Origin: Corallium rubrum
Lineage: Eukaryota > Cnidaria > Anthozoa > Scleralcyonacea > Coralliidae
NCBI GenBank assembly: GCA_964035015.1
Contig: OZ036006.1
Span: forward strand, 12,288,816-12,352,815
DNA length: 64,000 nt
Reading direction: 5' to 3'
The position numbers and the translations under genes were made by a program. The notes under the pieces are model-generated. The model was not told the origin of the DNA. It did no database searches and saw nothing but the letters and a program-made list of their open reading frames with translations. Each line of letters opens with the position of its first letter. Position 1 is the first letter of the stretch. Positions 44,201-55,097 of this stretch are shown here, piece after piece.

Positions 44201-45858
44201 CGAGCCTATACGCAGGCGCACCTGTGAACCACTGTACGTTTAGTCATTCTGGTTGGTTTATTGTGGGAAAGCGAACTAATGAGTGCATGGAAATCGACAG
44301 GGTAAATGATTTTGACAAGAGTGAAGGTTTCGCGGTGTGGAACACTATTACCTTACAAAGAGTTGACCAACGCGAGAATTTACTAGGCAACAGCAATAGC
44401 CGCGTTACGAATGGTATGACGACAAAGAAGTTTCTTATGCCAAATGAAACCGCTGGTGAAATTATCATATCTGAGAACGGAAACTTTATTGAAGTGTTTG
44501 TGCTACCTCAAGCATTGTTGGTTGCTCGGTTTCCACGATTTGATAATCCTTTTACGCTACCAGATCCACCCGCGGTCAAATATGATAACTGGAACTGTGT
44601 CTTGGATAGTGACGGTAGTACTTTGAGAATAATTGATCCCCTTCGACTTACCGTTGTCGCAGAGCGTAATTTGCCTTCATTTTGCAGTACTATTACAACC
44701 GACCACCTTCATCATGCAGGTGACTTTGTTTTAGCAGTTAGTGGTGGCAGTCTTTTTGTTGTCAAGGCTCCTTCTCAACCTTCCAGTTTCCCAACGTGGC
44801 CAAGTCCTCGTGTAACGAGTTGTTCATTCTCACCAGATGGTTTTCTACTGGCAACTTGCGTCGACGATAGCTGGTTGAAAGTCTGGGATGTGAAAACGTG
44901 TAACGTCCTACAAAGTTTCAAAGTTTCGTCTGGATGGAAGCAGGGGTCCTGGTGGTCTAACGAAGCACTTTGGATCTTAAGTGTCACCGAAAAAAGCACC
45001 AGTCTGCTAAAATTCCCAGTTGATGAAACCCAAGGTTTGAAAAATCTGAAAATGGAAAATATTCCGTTGAGGTTGGGACCAGCCAAACTGCTGTCTTTTT
45101 CACATGGTGTCCTAATCTTGAAATGCGAAGACGACTTAGTGTTAGTTACCAAAATCGTCGGCGGTGAAGTAGGGGCAAAGCAGATTTTGCTAGTTGATAA
45201 ACCAGTCGAATATGCGTCAGTTTGCGACTGTTCATTCGTTGTAACAGCCAATGTGTCAGGATTTACTTTATGGAAGGAGGACAAGACTAGTGCCAATAAC
45301 CACTGGGTCAATTATGGTACAAGATTCTTTCACGAGACAGCTTTAGGACGTATCAGAAGTACCACCAAAGAAGGTCCACTGACTTCTATTGATAGTGATG
45401 GAGAATATATTTATTATGTTCATGCTAAAGAGCTTCTTATGGATGTCAATATGTACCTTATCACATGCATTGTTGGACATATCGTTCCTACTACTGATTT
45501 GCCAATGATAGGTTTTCATTACGAAACACGGAGAGCAAGGTCTGGAGCTTCAGCAGAAAATCTATGCGTACGACTATCTACTCAAAGAGATTTTCTGATT
45601 GTGAGACTTGACGACTCCAATACTGTCCTAATTGCCGACCGTCAACAGGGAGTTGTAGCGGAGTGGATCGCACCAGGAAAGAAGAGTTTACGCCGTTTTC
45701 CAGATACATCAAGTATTCCATTCTCCCCAGAACACAATCTGCTTGCCATCCCAGATGAAAGAGGCAACATTCAATTTATTAAAATTCACTTTAATAAAGA
45801 ACATACAGGCAAGTTTTATGCACGCCATTCAGACATTGAGCTAAATTGGCTGTTATGA
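41239..45858 (+). CDS. HEPN-NACHT-WD40 protein (NLR-like), single coding exon
   Basis: 1539 residues. Residues 1-180 resemble the DZIP3-like HEPN domain (RLRYNAINAAQWWLLYP; RIKLYRNQVYAH). Residues about 193-298 are a heptad array HGMTKDT/HGLMKDT from 21-bp DNA units. The NACHT ATPase follows: Walker A GPGVGKS at 361-367, Walker B IVIDALDES at 457-465, TSRPE at 493-497. A winged-helix-type region comes next (about 560-750) and a beta-propeller from about 870 to the end, with WD-type blocks FCPDGSRILYG, CSFSPNGRRLVTSDQSEIVK, KLWDVN and SCSFSPDGFLLATCVDDSWL. By analogy with NLR and APAF1-like proteins the propeller would sense a ligand and the NACHT would oligomerise; the HEPN could be a protein-binding or RNase-like effector. 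No transmembrane segment. Start chosen as the first ATG of the frame, just after a possible acceptor. The frame is intact. Confidence 0.93.
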   Translation: MTNNELNNQANGTRLSRLLIDKGTKVLKAAFDLQYPPGTLAADLIANKPTLRRLRYNAINAAQWWLLYPSAGSPDSKNFDITLLTVLLQHLCGLMPATGWSAMPPPSNTSIAANILRIKLYRNQVYAHITTTQIDDVLFEYLWQEISRALVALGISQKEIDELKEAPISPEEDECIEQLKEWKKSEDEVKEKLHEAHGTMKDTHGMVKDTHGMMKDTHGLMKDTHEIVKDAHGMTKDAHGLTKDTHGMTKDTHGLMKDTHEIVKDAHGMTKDAHGLTKDTHGMTKGTHGMVKDIHRQLAGVCHEQSDENVLLQLANCNFRGNIECLAKSCYSGTRDWLLQKVSNWFEEEESESRVMIVTAGPGVGKSVFSAKVCEMYEKEGRLAASHFCKFNNSDYRNPHTMLQSLASHMCQSVAGFEEQLIKGLRRPHSRETIPEAFRVLLNDPLHALKPQKPMVIVIDALDESEVGGKSELLDMIAEEFPKLPKWVKFLVTSRPELVVQKKLSHLNPLEICPGDKDNKNDLVHYLSGCLSDKCKDDGVIEMLARKCEGSFLYAYYAQRQLLHHRSKSLTLEDVESFMCEGISTFYEKQFESLEIYLNKLSPTRCNFKQFLAVLAAAKGPLPLSLLPTCLGLPESLDFDVRKGINDFMSAFLPVYDDCLKIYHKSLVDWLQSNGYKEHSYTVSKDIGTEFLWRMCKTEYQEMTSKFPNIKLSKAMEYALTHGTGHLLDLDENYAADSDYESLVDFVIVYLKSLFRFGGLFQLNLDLYNVLKQRTKMNLRLQLKFQWHLAIFRGQVVSSRPCSWYSQNVANSSPSYTFTREEIKKAKYVLKGQKYVWCENVNIQEEVNDIPILTVRPISPYWVTFVRHKEAKLLSVSPHQKVVAVLDSDNFMSIFKLPYLEMVSSFRADEFDVRCLTFCPDGSRILYGTLNYCLDAETGLKSSFFPKRTGKKANFVACSFSPNGRRLVTSDQSEIVKLWDVNQQIPLASLYAGAPVNHCTFSHSGWFIVGKRTNECMEIDRVNDFDKSEGFAVWNTITLQRVDQRENLLGNSNSRVTNGMTTKKFLMPNETAGEIIISENGNFIEVFVLPQALLVARFPRFDNPFTLPDPPAVKYDNWNCVLDSDGSTLRIIDPLRLTVVAERNLPSFCSTITTDHLHHAGDFVLAVSGGSLFVVKAPSQPSSFPTWPSPRVTSCSFSPDGFLLATCVDDSWLKVWDVKTCNVLQSFKVSSGWKQGSWWSNEALWILSVTEKSTSLLKFPVDETQGLKNLKMENIPLRLGPAKLLSFSHGVLILKCEDDLVLVTKIVGGEVGAKQILLVDKPVEYASVCDCSFVVTANVSGFTLWKEDKTSANNHWVNYGTRFFHETALGRIRSTTKEGPLTSIDSDGEYIYYVHAKELLMDVNMYLITCIVGHIVPTTDLPMIGFHYETRRARSGASAENLCVRLSTQRDFLIVRLDDSNTVLIADRQQGVVAEWIAPGKKSLRRFPDTSSIPFSPEHNLLAIPDERGNIQFIKIHFNKEHTGKFYARHSDIELNWLL
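41816..42123 (+). repeat. In-frame 21-bp minisatellite of the NACHT gene
   Basis: About 14 units of GATGAAGGATACGCACGGA type coding HG-[ML]-[MTV]-KD-[TA]. A block of five units (105 bp) is repeated: 41896-41988 equals 42001-42093 nearly base for base. Because the period is 21 bp, gains and losses stay in frame. The heptads may form a coiled-coil or extended spacer between the HEPN and NACHT domains. Confidence 0.93.
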
Positions 45859-46390
45859 CATGACTCTGATGCAAAACACTTTGCTACCGAAACAACGACC
45901 GTGCTGCAAACTACTGTTAAACTAGTAAAGTGAAATTACTTCAAGAAAACAGAAATCGTAATGCTAAGGAACACTTCATTCATTTCGAAAACGAAAATGA
46001 CAGGATCCAAAATACTTTTGAACTGTGAATAATTATTGTGGAACAGCGAACTCAGGTGTAGAATAATGATATTAAGTGCTCTCAGAGTGACGAACCATAC
46101 CCTGTGGTACCGGCAAGGGGCCCCAGGGGCGGCAATTAATCGTCACCATGACCGTTTTTGAGTGAGTGCAAAATTCGATAAGAAAAATGTTAGGGGGGGG
46201 GGGGGGTGTGGGGGAAATAATTAATGTAAGCAAAATTGAAGATATTTTTTCCGTGTTTAACACGCCATGTTTCGTTCTGCAAAACTTAGGTCATTCACGT
46301 GACGATAACTAATTGATTAAAGAAATAGCATTGTACAAAGTTTGAGGTTGTAAAAATTTTCCCGGGAGAGCATGTCCCCGGACTCCATAA
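45859..46390. other. 3' flank of the NACHT gene
   Basis: No canonical AATAAA was seen in the first 200 bases. SINE-type sequence appears from about 46026 (AATAATTATTGTGGAACAGC). Confidence 0.5.
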
Positions 46391-46394
46391 CTTT

Positions 46395-46520
46395 CACACG
46401 CACTCCCAATTTATATGCCAGTCCTGCCGGCGACACTAACCATACCGGGTAAGTAAAAAAACAACTCTACTCTATTCGGTTTACTAGTTCGACACTACCG
46501 ACTGAGCTACATGATAAAAT
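46395..46520 (-). mobile_element. tRNA-derived SINE fragment
   Basis: On the minus strand, TGTAGCTCAGTCGGTAGTGTC (about 46494-46513) is a tRNA A-box followed by degraded sequence and CTTACCCGGTATGG, which it shares with the fragments at 46588-46799 and 46905-47040. Confidence 0.65.
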
Positions 46521-46587
46521 GATATACTTGAAATTCAGTCTTAAAAATTTGGTCTTAAAAATTCAGAAATCCTCCATAGTTGGAACA

Positions 46588-46799
46588 ATTATTGTGGGAC
46601 AGCGAACTCAGGGGGAGAATAATGATATTAGGTGCTACTCCAAGTGACAAACCAAACCGTGTACGTAAAGAAAAGTTCTACTCGACCGCGGCTGGGAATC
46701 AAACCCGCGAACTCTACTTACCCGGTATAGTTCGTCACTTGGAGTAGCACCTAATATTATTATTCTCCCCCTGAGTTCACTGTCCCACAATAATTATTC
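46588..46799. mobile_element. Palindromic SINE-tail pair
   Basis: ATTATTGTGGGACAGCGAAC at the left and its complement at the right; the centre holds the tRNA-type B-box region on the minus strand (GGGTTTGATTCCCAGCC, near 46695). It looks like two SINE ends joined head to head. Confidence 0.65.
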
Positions 46800-46904
46800 C
46801 GTAAGATTAGGAGTTAAGTCTCTCGATATTGTTGAAACTTGACTTCCGTTTCGAAGTATCAAGTATAAGTACCATCATCACTCCATGAGCTGCTTCCAGC
46901 AACT

Positions 46905-47040
46905 TGACCATGTAGCTCAGTCGGTGGAGCGTCGGACTATAGTAAACTGAGTTTGAATCCCAGCCGCGGTCGAGTAGTAGAATTTTTTCTCTACTCACCC
47001 AGTATGGTTCGTCACTTGGAGGAGCACATAATATCAATAT
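46905..47040 (+). mobile_element. tRNA-derived SINE fragment with A and B boxes
   Basis: TAGCTCAGTCGGTGGAGCG (A-box) and GAGTTTGAATCCCAGCC (B-box) with a partly pairing acceptor stem. The anticodon stem does not pair well, and the same body sequence repeats nearby, so this is a SINE head and not a working tRNA gene. Confidence 0.75.
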
Positions 47041-47481
47041 TTTTCAACTGTTGAATCTTTCGCTGATGTACTCTGGTCCATGAGGTACTACAGTCCCTAA
47101 CATAAGAAAGTCTTCATCTCGCTTATCAGGACCATGTGAACAGACCCTTGGCAAGAAAAACAATGATTTGTGCCGTTCCGACATAAAATCACACAATGTT
47201 GGAGAAACTGTTAAGAACTTTATGGTCGATTGCAGAAACGTCGTTCAACCTTTGTTTACGATAATCAGTGTTTAAACGAGTTTTAAAATGCCCAGATAAG
47301 CTGCAAAATGCTGACTATGTTAATCGATAATTAACTATATTGTCTTTAGTTTTGTAATTTGTGCTCGACGACGGTTAAACGCGAAGGTATTATCTTGTTT
47401 AGCTACTCACTGCCTATAATCTTTGAACACTGTCTAACTAAACCACCGTTTCTGCATTTGTCCGTTACTGTCGTGGCAATA

Positions 47482-47725
47482 GACGAGTTTCAGGGTGTTG
47501 CGTGCGCATCGTTTTGGAAAGAAATTGGTGGGCTCTTGGCAGGCTCCCCACAAAGTAAGGAATGGCAAACAGACTTGCTAGCGAGCCAACAACAGCAGAA
47601 TAACAATGTTTTATATGGAGAAAGTGTATCTACACTTTGTTTATTTTAAACAGTATGTTTACTTTGAGTGGAGCTTACCAGTTTTTTTTGAAAAATGATG
47701 CACGCGCAACACCCTGAAACTCGCC
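47482..47725. mobile_element. MITE with TA target duplication, about 244 bp
   Basis: GACGAGTTTCAGGGTGTTGC on the left and the complement of GGCGAGTTTCAGGGTGTTGC on the right, about 35 bp of inverted end, flanked by TA. It encodes nothing; the open frame at 47359-47649 crosses its boundary. Confidence 0.8.
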
Positions 47726-47727
47726 TA

Positions 47728-48659
47728 TAGAAGTGTTCCTAAAATATTGTTGTAATTTATTTGCTCTGTCTGTCTAATTCATTTTGTTCGTTGAACAACT
47801 TTCTGCTTTGAATTTAATTTATGTTTGACTAATATTCACATTTCCTATTGGTTGTTCAAAAACAAGTAACCAATCAAATTCAAAACAGGAAATTTACAAC
47901 AAATTTCTTCAAATGAATTGGTCAGATTGAGGAACTGAATTGCGACAATACTTTAGGAACACTTCAAAAACTCAATAATAATTCACGAGGAAAACACAAA
48001 AGAAATATATCACTAGCATGTCCGTGGTTTTAAATCCTTCTGGTTTACATAAACTTTAGCTTTGATTTTCTGGGCTTAGACAACGCTGTTTTCCAAAATC
48101 ATTATTCGCCAATGAACTTATCAAATGGGTCGTTTTTTAAGCTATTCAAAGCACTCGAAGTACGTGTCTTATCAGGTCTAAACCACTAGGCTATCGCTTC
48201 GTGTTTTAAATGTGATAAAGTACTGCTGCTCATTTTATTAATTATTACTTCTATTGCCACGACAGTAACACCAATATAGTATTACTACCAGCAGTACTAT
48301 TCAAGAATTGAACATCCATCTACAGAACTCGTTATCAAATGAACTAAAGAGCTGTACTTTACTTGTTAGTTTTAAAACGTACTTGAACGGATCTTCTAAA
48401 TTAATAGGCTAAATACTGTTTCCGAACCTGATAACATTTGTACTTATAAGTTAGTTTATAAGTAATGTAGAATTAATCTTGTATCTATTTGTAGTTGCTA
48501 GTTTTCAGTATGTATATGTGTGTGGTTGTTAGTTTAACATGCATATGCTGGCTGAAGTTTTTTGCTAGGCTGTTACGCTGAATTTTTATATACACTATCT
48601 GTTAAAAGTGTCTTTGTAATTCCTATATGAACCAAACCCAATCCTAAAGGGCGGTGCCG
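47728..48659. other. No gene seen
   Basis: AT-rich intergenic DNA. A weak inverted pair (TTTCCTATTGGTTG with CAACC-type complement) lies at 47846-47900. Nothing else was recognised. Confidence 0.5.
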
Positions 48660-48765
48660 TGCTTCTTGATTCCGCACGAACAAACGAGCAAACTAACAAG
48701 CGAATGAAGAAACGAGCGAACGATTGAAAGAACGATGGAAGACAGAAAGGGAGGCAGACAGGGAG

Positions 48766-49360
48766 GAAGAAAGGAAGGAAGGAAGGAAGGGAGAAGGAAG
48801 GAAGGAAGGAAGGAAGGAAGGGAGGGAGGGAGGGAGGGAGGGAGGGAGGGAGGGAGGGAGGGAGGGAGGGAGGGAGGGAGGGAGGGAGGGAGGGACGAAC
48901 GAACGAACGAACGAACGAACGAACGAACGAACGAACGAACGAACGAACGAACGAACGAACGAACGAACGAACGAATGAATGAATGAATGAATGAATGAAT
49001 TAGAAACGAACGAACGAACGAACGAACGAACGAACGAACGAACGAACGAACGAACGAACGAACGAACGAACGAACGAACGAACGAACGAACGAACGAACG
49101 AACGAACGAACGAACGAACGAACGAACGAACGAACGAACGAACGAACGAACGAACGGACGGACGGACGAAAAACGAACGAACGAACGAACGAACGAACGA
49201 ACGAACGAACGAACGAACGAACGAACGAACGAACGAACGAACGAACGAACGAACGAACGAACGAACGAACGAACGAACGAACGAACGAACGAACGAACGA
49301 ACGAACGAACGAACGAACGAACGAACGAACGAACGAACGAACGAACGAACGAACGAACTG
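48766..49360. repeat. GGAA, GGAG, CGAA and TGAA microsatellite
   Basis: GGAA, then GGAG (48822-48893), then CGAA (48896-48974), a short TGAA patch, then about 355 bp of CGAA with one GGAC interruption at 49155-49170. Confidence 0.97.
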
Positions 49361-49939
49361 AGAAACTAACGATCCAACCACGGAACGAATGAACTAACGA
49401 AAATGTTTACCACAGCGAAGAAACCACATAATTGTTTCCTTGCGAGATAGCTGCTGAAGGCAGGTAGCTCGTTGGACCGCATTATATATTCTGGGCGTGT
49501 GTCCGGAATCATTAGTCAAAAGTACCCTTGGAATCACTAGTATTGCGGTTATTTATTGATTCGACGAAGTGCGTTCGGTATCAATTGTAATGCGTCTTTT
49601 TAGCGACTTTTTATGCGATTTTTTGGGCGCCAAAGAGCAACCGAAAGTAAATTGGCTATTTTTTGGTGGCTTTTTGACGACATCAGAAGTCACAGTCGAC
49701 GCCGTAGATAATATATGGAACGTCAGTAGGTATTAAAATACAATTTTTTTACATTAAATCTAACATCTTTTCTAGTAAAGCGTTTCACAAATGACAAATT
49801 TTGGAAAACAGAAAGACAGGGCACCACGCTTTAGCACTGTGTCTGGTTTTGTTTTAGAAATTAAGAGGTTTGAAAACTAGTCCGTTACTATGGCGACAAT
49901 AACACTTGAACGATATTGTAGACCAAACTGGTCTGTATC

Positions 49940-50445
49940 CAACGTACGTCATTCCTAGCTTATTCGCATATGACAAAACGGACCCCAAATAACGTACGTC
50001 ATCACTACCTTATTTGCATATGACGGAAACAGACCACAAATAACGTACGTCATCACTAGCTTATTCGCATATGACAAAACGGACCCCAAATAACGTACGT
50101 CATCACTATATAGCTTATTTGCATATGACAAAACAGTCGCCAAATAACGTACGTCGTCACTACCTTATTTGCATATGACGGAAACAGACCCCAAATAACG
50201 TACGTCATCACTAGCTTATTTACATGACAAAACAGACCCCAAATAACGTACGTCATCACTAGCTTATTTGCATATGACAAAACAGACCCCAAATAACATA
50301 CGTCGTCACTAGCTTATTTGCATATGACAAAGCAGACCCCAAATAACGTACGTCATCACTAGCTCATTTGCATATGACAAAACAGACCCCAAATAACGTA
50401 AGTCATCACTAGCTTATTTGCATATGACAAACCAGACCCCAAATA
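49940..50445. repeat. 50-bp minisatellite, about 10 copies
   Basis: AATAACGTACGTCATCACTA with GCTTATTTGCATATGACAAA, expanded relative to 2815-2995. Some units carry GGAAACAG instead of AAAACAG, and those variants recur at a distance of three or four units, suggesting higher-order growth. Confidence 0.94.
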
Positions 50446-50639
50446 ACTCAAGAACGAAAACCTATATTGAAAAAATAGGCATCCCCAGACGTGTGTGTAT
50501 CTACTGCGTTAATGCCTATTTGTGACAAAATTGATGGAATTGTATACTTGTAACAACTTTGTATTCAATCGATCTAAAGTTGAACAAGATTTTTGACAAA
50601 ATTGTCCATGCTCACAGGCCATGCCTTGTTTTAACTTTT

Positions 50640-51928
50640 TGGTTACATCACATGATAGAATCTTACTTCACCAAAATACTCGCCGCGCGCTCAATTTTTG
50701 AGTTTTGTCTCTCAAATTCGGCATGCACAATGATAAATCACCGCAGAAGCTAACAATTTAACAAAAATTCTACACCTTTAAAAACTGCAGTTGCTACGAG
50801 GTGCTTTTTAAATAATAGCGCCCTTTGCGCCAAGAGATAGCGGGGGTTCTGGTTTCACTCAGAAGCTTCCAAAACATTATATTTCTCATCATATGATCAA
50901 AGAACAAAACCGTGTTCGCATTTTTTGATAGGTATTGTATTTGCTTTGATATAAAGCAGCAAGTTGACTCATCTTGATTTGATGAAAACGATAGAAGAGA
51001 TGCATTTTACTTTAAAAATGTTGCACTAAATCTAAAATGCGAAAACAGTTTTACTCTTTTACTATTGTTCAACATTGTGGCCAAGTTTGGAAAGAATTGG
51101 ATAAAACGCAAGCCGTCGATATCTATTTTTGTAGAGGGAATTGGAGAAATTTTCTTTCTCTGTGCAAGACGATAAAAGATTTGGCGGGGTTTTGCCTTTT
51201 CCTGTCGTTTCCACCGCCCACATTTTTAATCCTCTTATCACCTTGGACGTAAACCAATCAGACTCAGCTCTACGTCAATGTGTCTTTGGCAAGGTTTTAT
51301 CCGTGATAAATACACCACACAACACTTCTTTACAACATGCCGGCGAAACGGTTTGATATCTTCGAGAAACGATCTCTTGCTTTCTTCTAGCTTTCTCTCA
51401 CTTGCGCTTGCAGCCGTTGTTTCGGTTGTCGTAGAAGAACTGGGAACGTCGAAATGCCATTGTTATTCCTGAGAGAATCATGGACCGATGTCACTACCGC
51501 CAGCACTTGTCTTGCGTTCGCAGCAAAATCTTTTCGGTTAATACACCTTTTTTCCGACAACAGCAAAACGGACTTGTGTTTCTCTTCTGCGCCATTGGTT
51601 TCTGAGGCATGGCACCCGCGAACTCACTGCCCAAGAGAGATCAGTAAAATAGTTCGTTCGGAATTTCACTGTGTTGTTGTATACACGATCTTCGAACAAC
51701 AAACCGCGAAGATTCACGCGGCGTGTAGACTAATAATTCGCTATCAATCATAATTACAACTTCCGCGCCAAGGTATTCAGTAGTCGTAACATTTTTAGCT
51801 AGATCTTGGTTGCTTTTTAATATTTTCGGGAAAAAATTGCGCCAGTCGAGAGATCTCCAGTTTCTTAATACAAGTCGATAAAAATGTAAAAAATGATGAA
51901 ATCAGTGTTTTATCATATAATGTAACCT
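50640..51928. mobile_element. Insertion specific to copy B, 1.29 kb
   Basis: Copy A reads straight from TTTTAACTTT to AAAAGAAGAACTCAG at about 3184-3200; copy B has 1.29 kb between. The ends show a weak inverted pair: GGTTACATCACATGATAGAA against GGTTACATTATATGATAAAA. Open frames inside (for example 51454-51753) have no recognised family. Confidence 0.75.
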
Positions 51929-51939
51929 TAAAAAAAGAA

Positions 51940-52110
51940 GAACTCAGAGTAAAGCCATCAAGGCACAGGAAGCTAAGCACTAACTACCCTACTTATATCT
52001 GGCATGAGTTGCAAGTCCAGACAGGTGGTCACCCATTCAAATACAAACTCAATCCAATTGGGCCTTGCTCTGGTCCTCAGTTGTGAGAGGCAGTGCTCTA
52101 ATTATAGTCA
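51940..52110 (-). repeat. 5S-like remnant shared by both copies
   Basis: On the minus strand the stretch around GGGTGACCACCTGTCTGGAC (about 52010-52035) and the flanking AGCAAGGCCC resemble the 5S-derived SINE head in degraded form. It is shared with copy A (3590-3660, 3884-3920), so it predates the duplication. Confidence 0.5.
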
Positions 52111-52391
52111 TAAAGTATGCAGTAAAGCTTTAAGTTTAAGTAGGCCAATCAAATTAAGCGAGTTGAAAATTTCGCCTTTTCCCCATGTAATCGGCTCTTT
52201 TCCGAGTTGGCCCAGCGGGCTGAAAAACTGTTTGACTCGTTCTGCCGCGCGTTTGTTTACTTGATTTTATGAATAAATATAGCTGAAATTAAATGAACTC
52301 AGATAGAGCATCAAAACAATGTTTGTCCTTTTCAAGACATAACGAAGACTTAATAAATTAATTAGTCTTCGTGAAGACGCTTTCGCTGAGT

Positions 52392-52915
52392 TTTAAAGTG
52401 CCCATGAAATTAAATTTTTTATTGCTTCATTTGAAAGAGCATCAAAACGTAGGACAATGTGTAGTTTACCGTTCCTTAATATTTTTTATAGTTCCAGAGT
52501 TATAAAGATTTAAAGAAAAAATGAAAAAATATGGCACAAACAAATTGCTGATTCAGCGAAAATTGAGACGTCATGTGGTTTGCATGTTAATTTGGTGAAT
52601 GTTTAAATGAACTATAGCTCAGTTACTATGTGTCAGAATCAAATGAACCTTTGCACACATATAGTGCAAGATGAAACACAGTTGATAATATCACCAATTT
52701 TGTTGTCAAGATAACACTGTTGCACCCAGGCCCCTTGAACAGACTTTATATATAAACTACCTTTCCTGTCCTGATAAGGATAAAATAATAACAGACAAGT
52801 GCTTGTCATACCTAAGCATGCCTAAAATACGTTTATATTATAATAATTCGAAAATTATGCCCACAGAGATAAATACACGGTGTTTTGTAACAGCAGTATA
52901 TGGTGGTAATTAATA
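52392..52915. mobile_element. Insertion specific to copy B
   Basis: Starts near TTTTAAAGTGCCCATGAAAT where the match to copy A (about 4190) ends. Non-coding. The right boundary is approximate. Confidence 0.55.
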
Positions 52916-52967
52916 CCGAGCTGCCCCGGCTTACCGGGCCAACTCGGTTAACCGGGCCAACACGCCC

Positions 52968-53636
52968 CATGTAATCGGCCTCATAAGAGGGTGAACAATA
53001 TACAATTATTGGATGAGGTTGAGCATGATATCAAGAATTATCAAGCCCGAGGTTTGTGTTATCGGCCGAAGCCGAAGGCTGAGGCGGATAACACAAACAG
53101 AGGCCTTGATAATTCTTGATATCAAGCGATAACCGAATTCAATAATTGTTTTATTATACAATTATAAATGTAAAAGCCTTTAGAAAGTTTTTTAGAAAGT
53201 TAGGTAAAAATAGTAAATATTCATACCGTCTTCAGTTCGAGGTTCACTAACTTTTTTCGCTTTCAAATACAATTTTCTCTTTCAAACATTGCTTTAAACT
53301 CTAACAGCTGTATGTGTAGCTCGCTTGTTTTCTCTTGGTGGTTTTAGCGTCAACAAAACGTGCCAAATCCGCCGGATTAATCCGCTTCTGATCTTCACTC
53401 CTAAGGACGGCCGCCATGTTTGTTTTGTTCAAACCGCTGGCCATCGCCTACAGATAATTTCTGATATTTTGTCGGTGGCAAGACATCAATAATTATCTGT
53501 AGGTTTTTAGACAATCACAGTCGAGATTGTATCAGCATTGTATAATAATGCTGTTTATCGGGACGCTGGATAACGTTTCTTTTGATAATGGCAAACGAGA
53601 TAGAAGAGAAAAAATGGAGGAGAAAAAGACGGGAAA
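52968..53636. mobile_element. Insertion specific to copy B with a strong palindrome
   Basis: Copy A joins AACACGCCCC directly to AACCAGAAA (about 4350). Copy B holds about 670 bp between, with a palindrome at 53024-53128 (ATATCAAGAATTATCAAG and its complement around CGAAGCCGAAGGC). Confidence 0.75.
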
Positions 53637-55097
53637 CGAGAACCAGAAACTTTTGCTGTCGTGATTCGGGAAATAAGGAGCCAGAACTGAAGAACGGGAA
53701 TCGGGATTTCTAAGGGGGGCGATTACATGGCTCGGTTAATCGGGCTAGCCCGCTTTATATATAAAACGCATGTTGTTTTAACATTTCGATTACATGGCTA
53801 GGTTAACCGGGCTACGCCGCTTTATATATAAAACGCATGTTGTTTTAACATTTCGATTACATGGCAAGCGGGCTAGCCTGGTAAGCCAGGATGTTTTCAG
53901 GCCGAAATTCGCAATTATCAAGAAAATAAGGGCAAAGTTACATTAGTTTTACTTCAGTTTTACACTAATTAGTCTATTATTTATTTTGTAAGTCCATCGT
54001 TAATAAAAAGATTGTTATAGTCTTAGCTAACCCACGAAAGCGTCTACACGAAGACTAATTAATTTATTAAATCTTCGCTATGATCACGAAACACACAAAC
54101 GTTTTGATGTTCTATATTCACAGTTCCTTTCAGCACTATTTATTCACACAGTCAAGCCAGCGAACGCGTATCAAAGCGAGTTCAACAGTTTTTCAGCCCG
54201 GTTTGCCGGGATGAAAACGATTACATGGACATTTTCATTCCGGTTAACTGGGCTAGCCCCGGTTTGCCGGGATCCCGGTTATAACCGAGCTAGCCCGGTC
54301 CGTGTAATCGCCCCCTAAATAACGAAGACGTTTGTCGGGATTCGATCCATCTTGTCGAGATACGAGAAGGGTAGCAATTCAAGTGCATATAACCCCAATT
54401 TTTTATCATCTAAATACGTTCTACCTTTGGCAAATAGTTGAACAACGAAATATTTTTTAGAATGGATTTTTGTTTTCAAAACGGTATTAAGATGACGCCA
54501 AAGTAGTCATCATTATCTATACAATATTTATTTGAACTAGGAGTGCAAGACATGACCCAATTCTTCCATTAATGGTGTGTTTGAACAACATGTTCCATTT
54601 TGTATTTTTTCACAAAAATTCTCAGGTAGTTTATCTTTCCAAAAAGAGAAAAAAAGCCAAATGCCTACATATAGACGTCAACTCATAACCATACTAGAAA
54701 TGCGAATCGCCAAAAAACATTGAAGAATAGCAACTGAACAACTGTTTGCTCTATGTAAAATGTATTAAGATGACGAAAAATTTGGGTTTATATGCACTTT
54801 GAATAACGAGCGGGATTCGGGATTTAAGATGCTGTTACACGATGCGATTTTTCTTGTAACTTGCAAAAAAAACACACGCAAGTTGCAGGAAGAGCAACCT
54901 GTGAACTTTGTTGCAATTTGAAGCAAAAAGTAGAACCCATCCAACTTTTCTTGCAACTTGCAACACGGCAAAAATAACAAAATCGCAAGTTGCTACGGGG
55001 TGTTACACAGCGCGATTGTTTTGCAACTTGCAACATTCAGGCTATTTGTTGCAAGAAAAATCGCATCGTGTAATAGTAACATCGTGTATGTAAAAAT

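Noticed and set aside
46911..46980. Possible tRNA gene on the plus strand
   Set aside because: A and B boxes are present, but the anticodon stem does not pair and the same sequence recurs in fragments nearby; better explained as a SINE head.
48644..49381. 245-codon FVRS frame and its plus-strand NERT counterpart
   Set aside because: CGAA array read on either strand; no start context and no complexity.
51037..51753. Overlapping frames of 61-99 codons in the copy-B insertion
   Set aside because: No family motif, no partner in copy A, and three overlapping phases; no evidence for coding.
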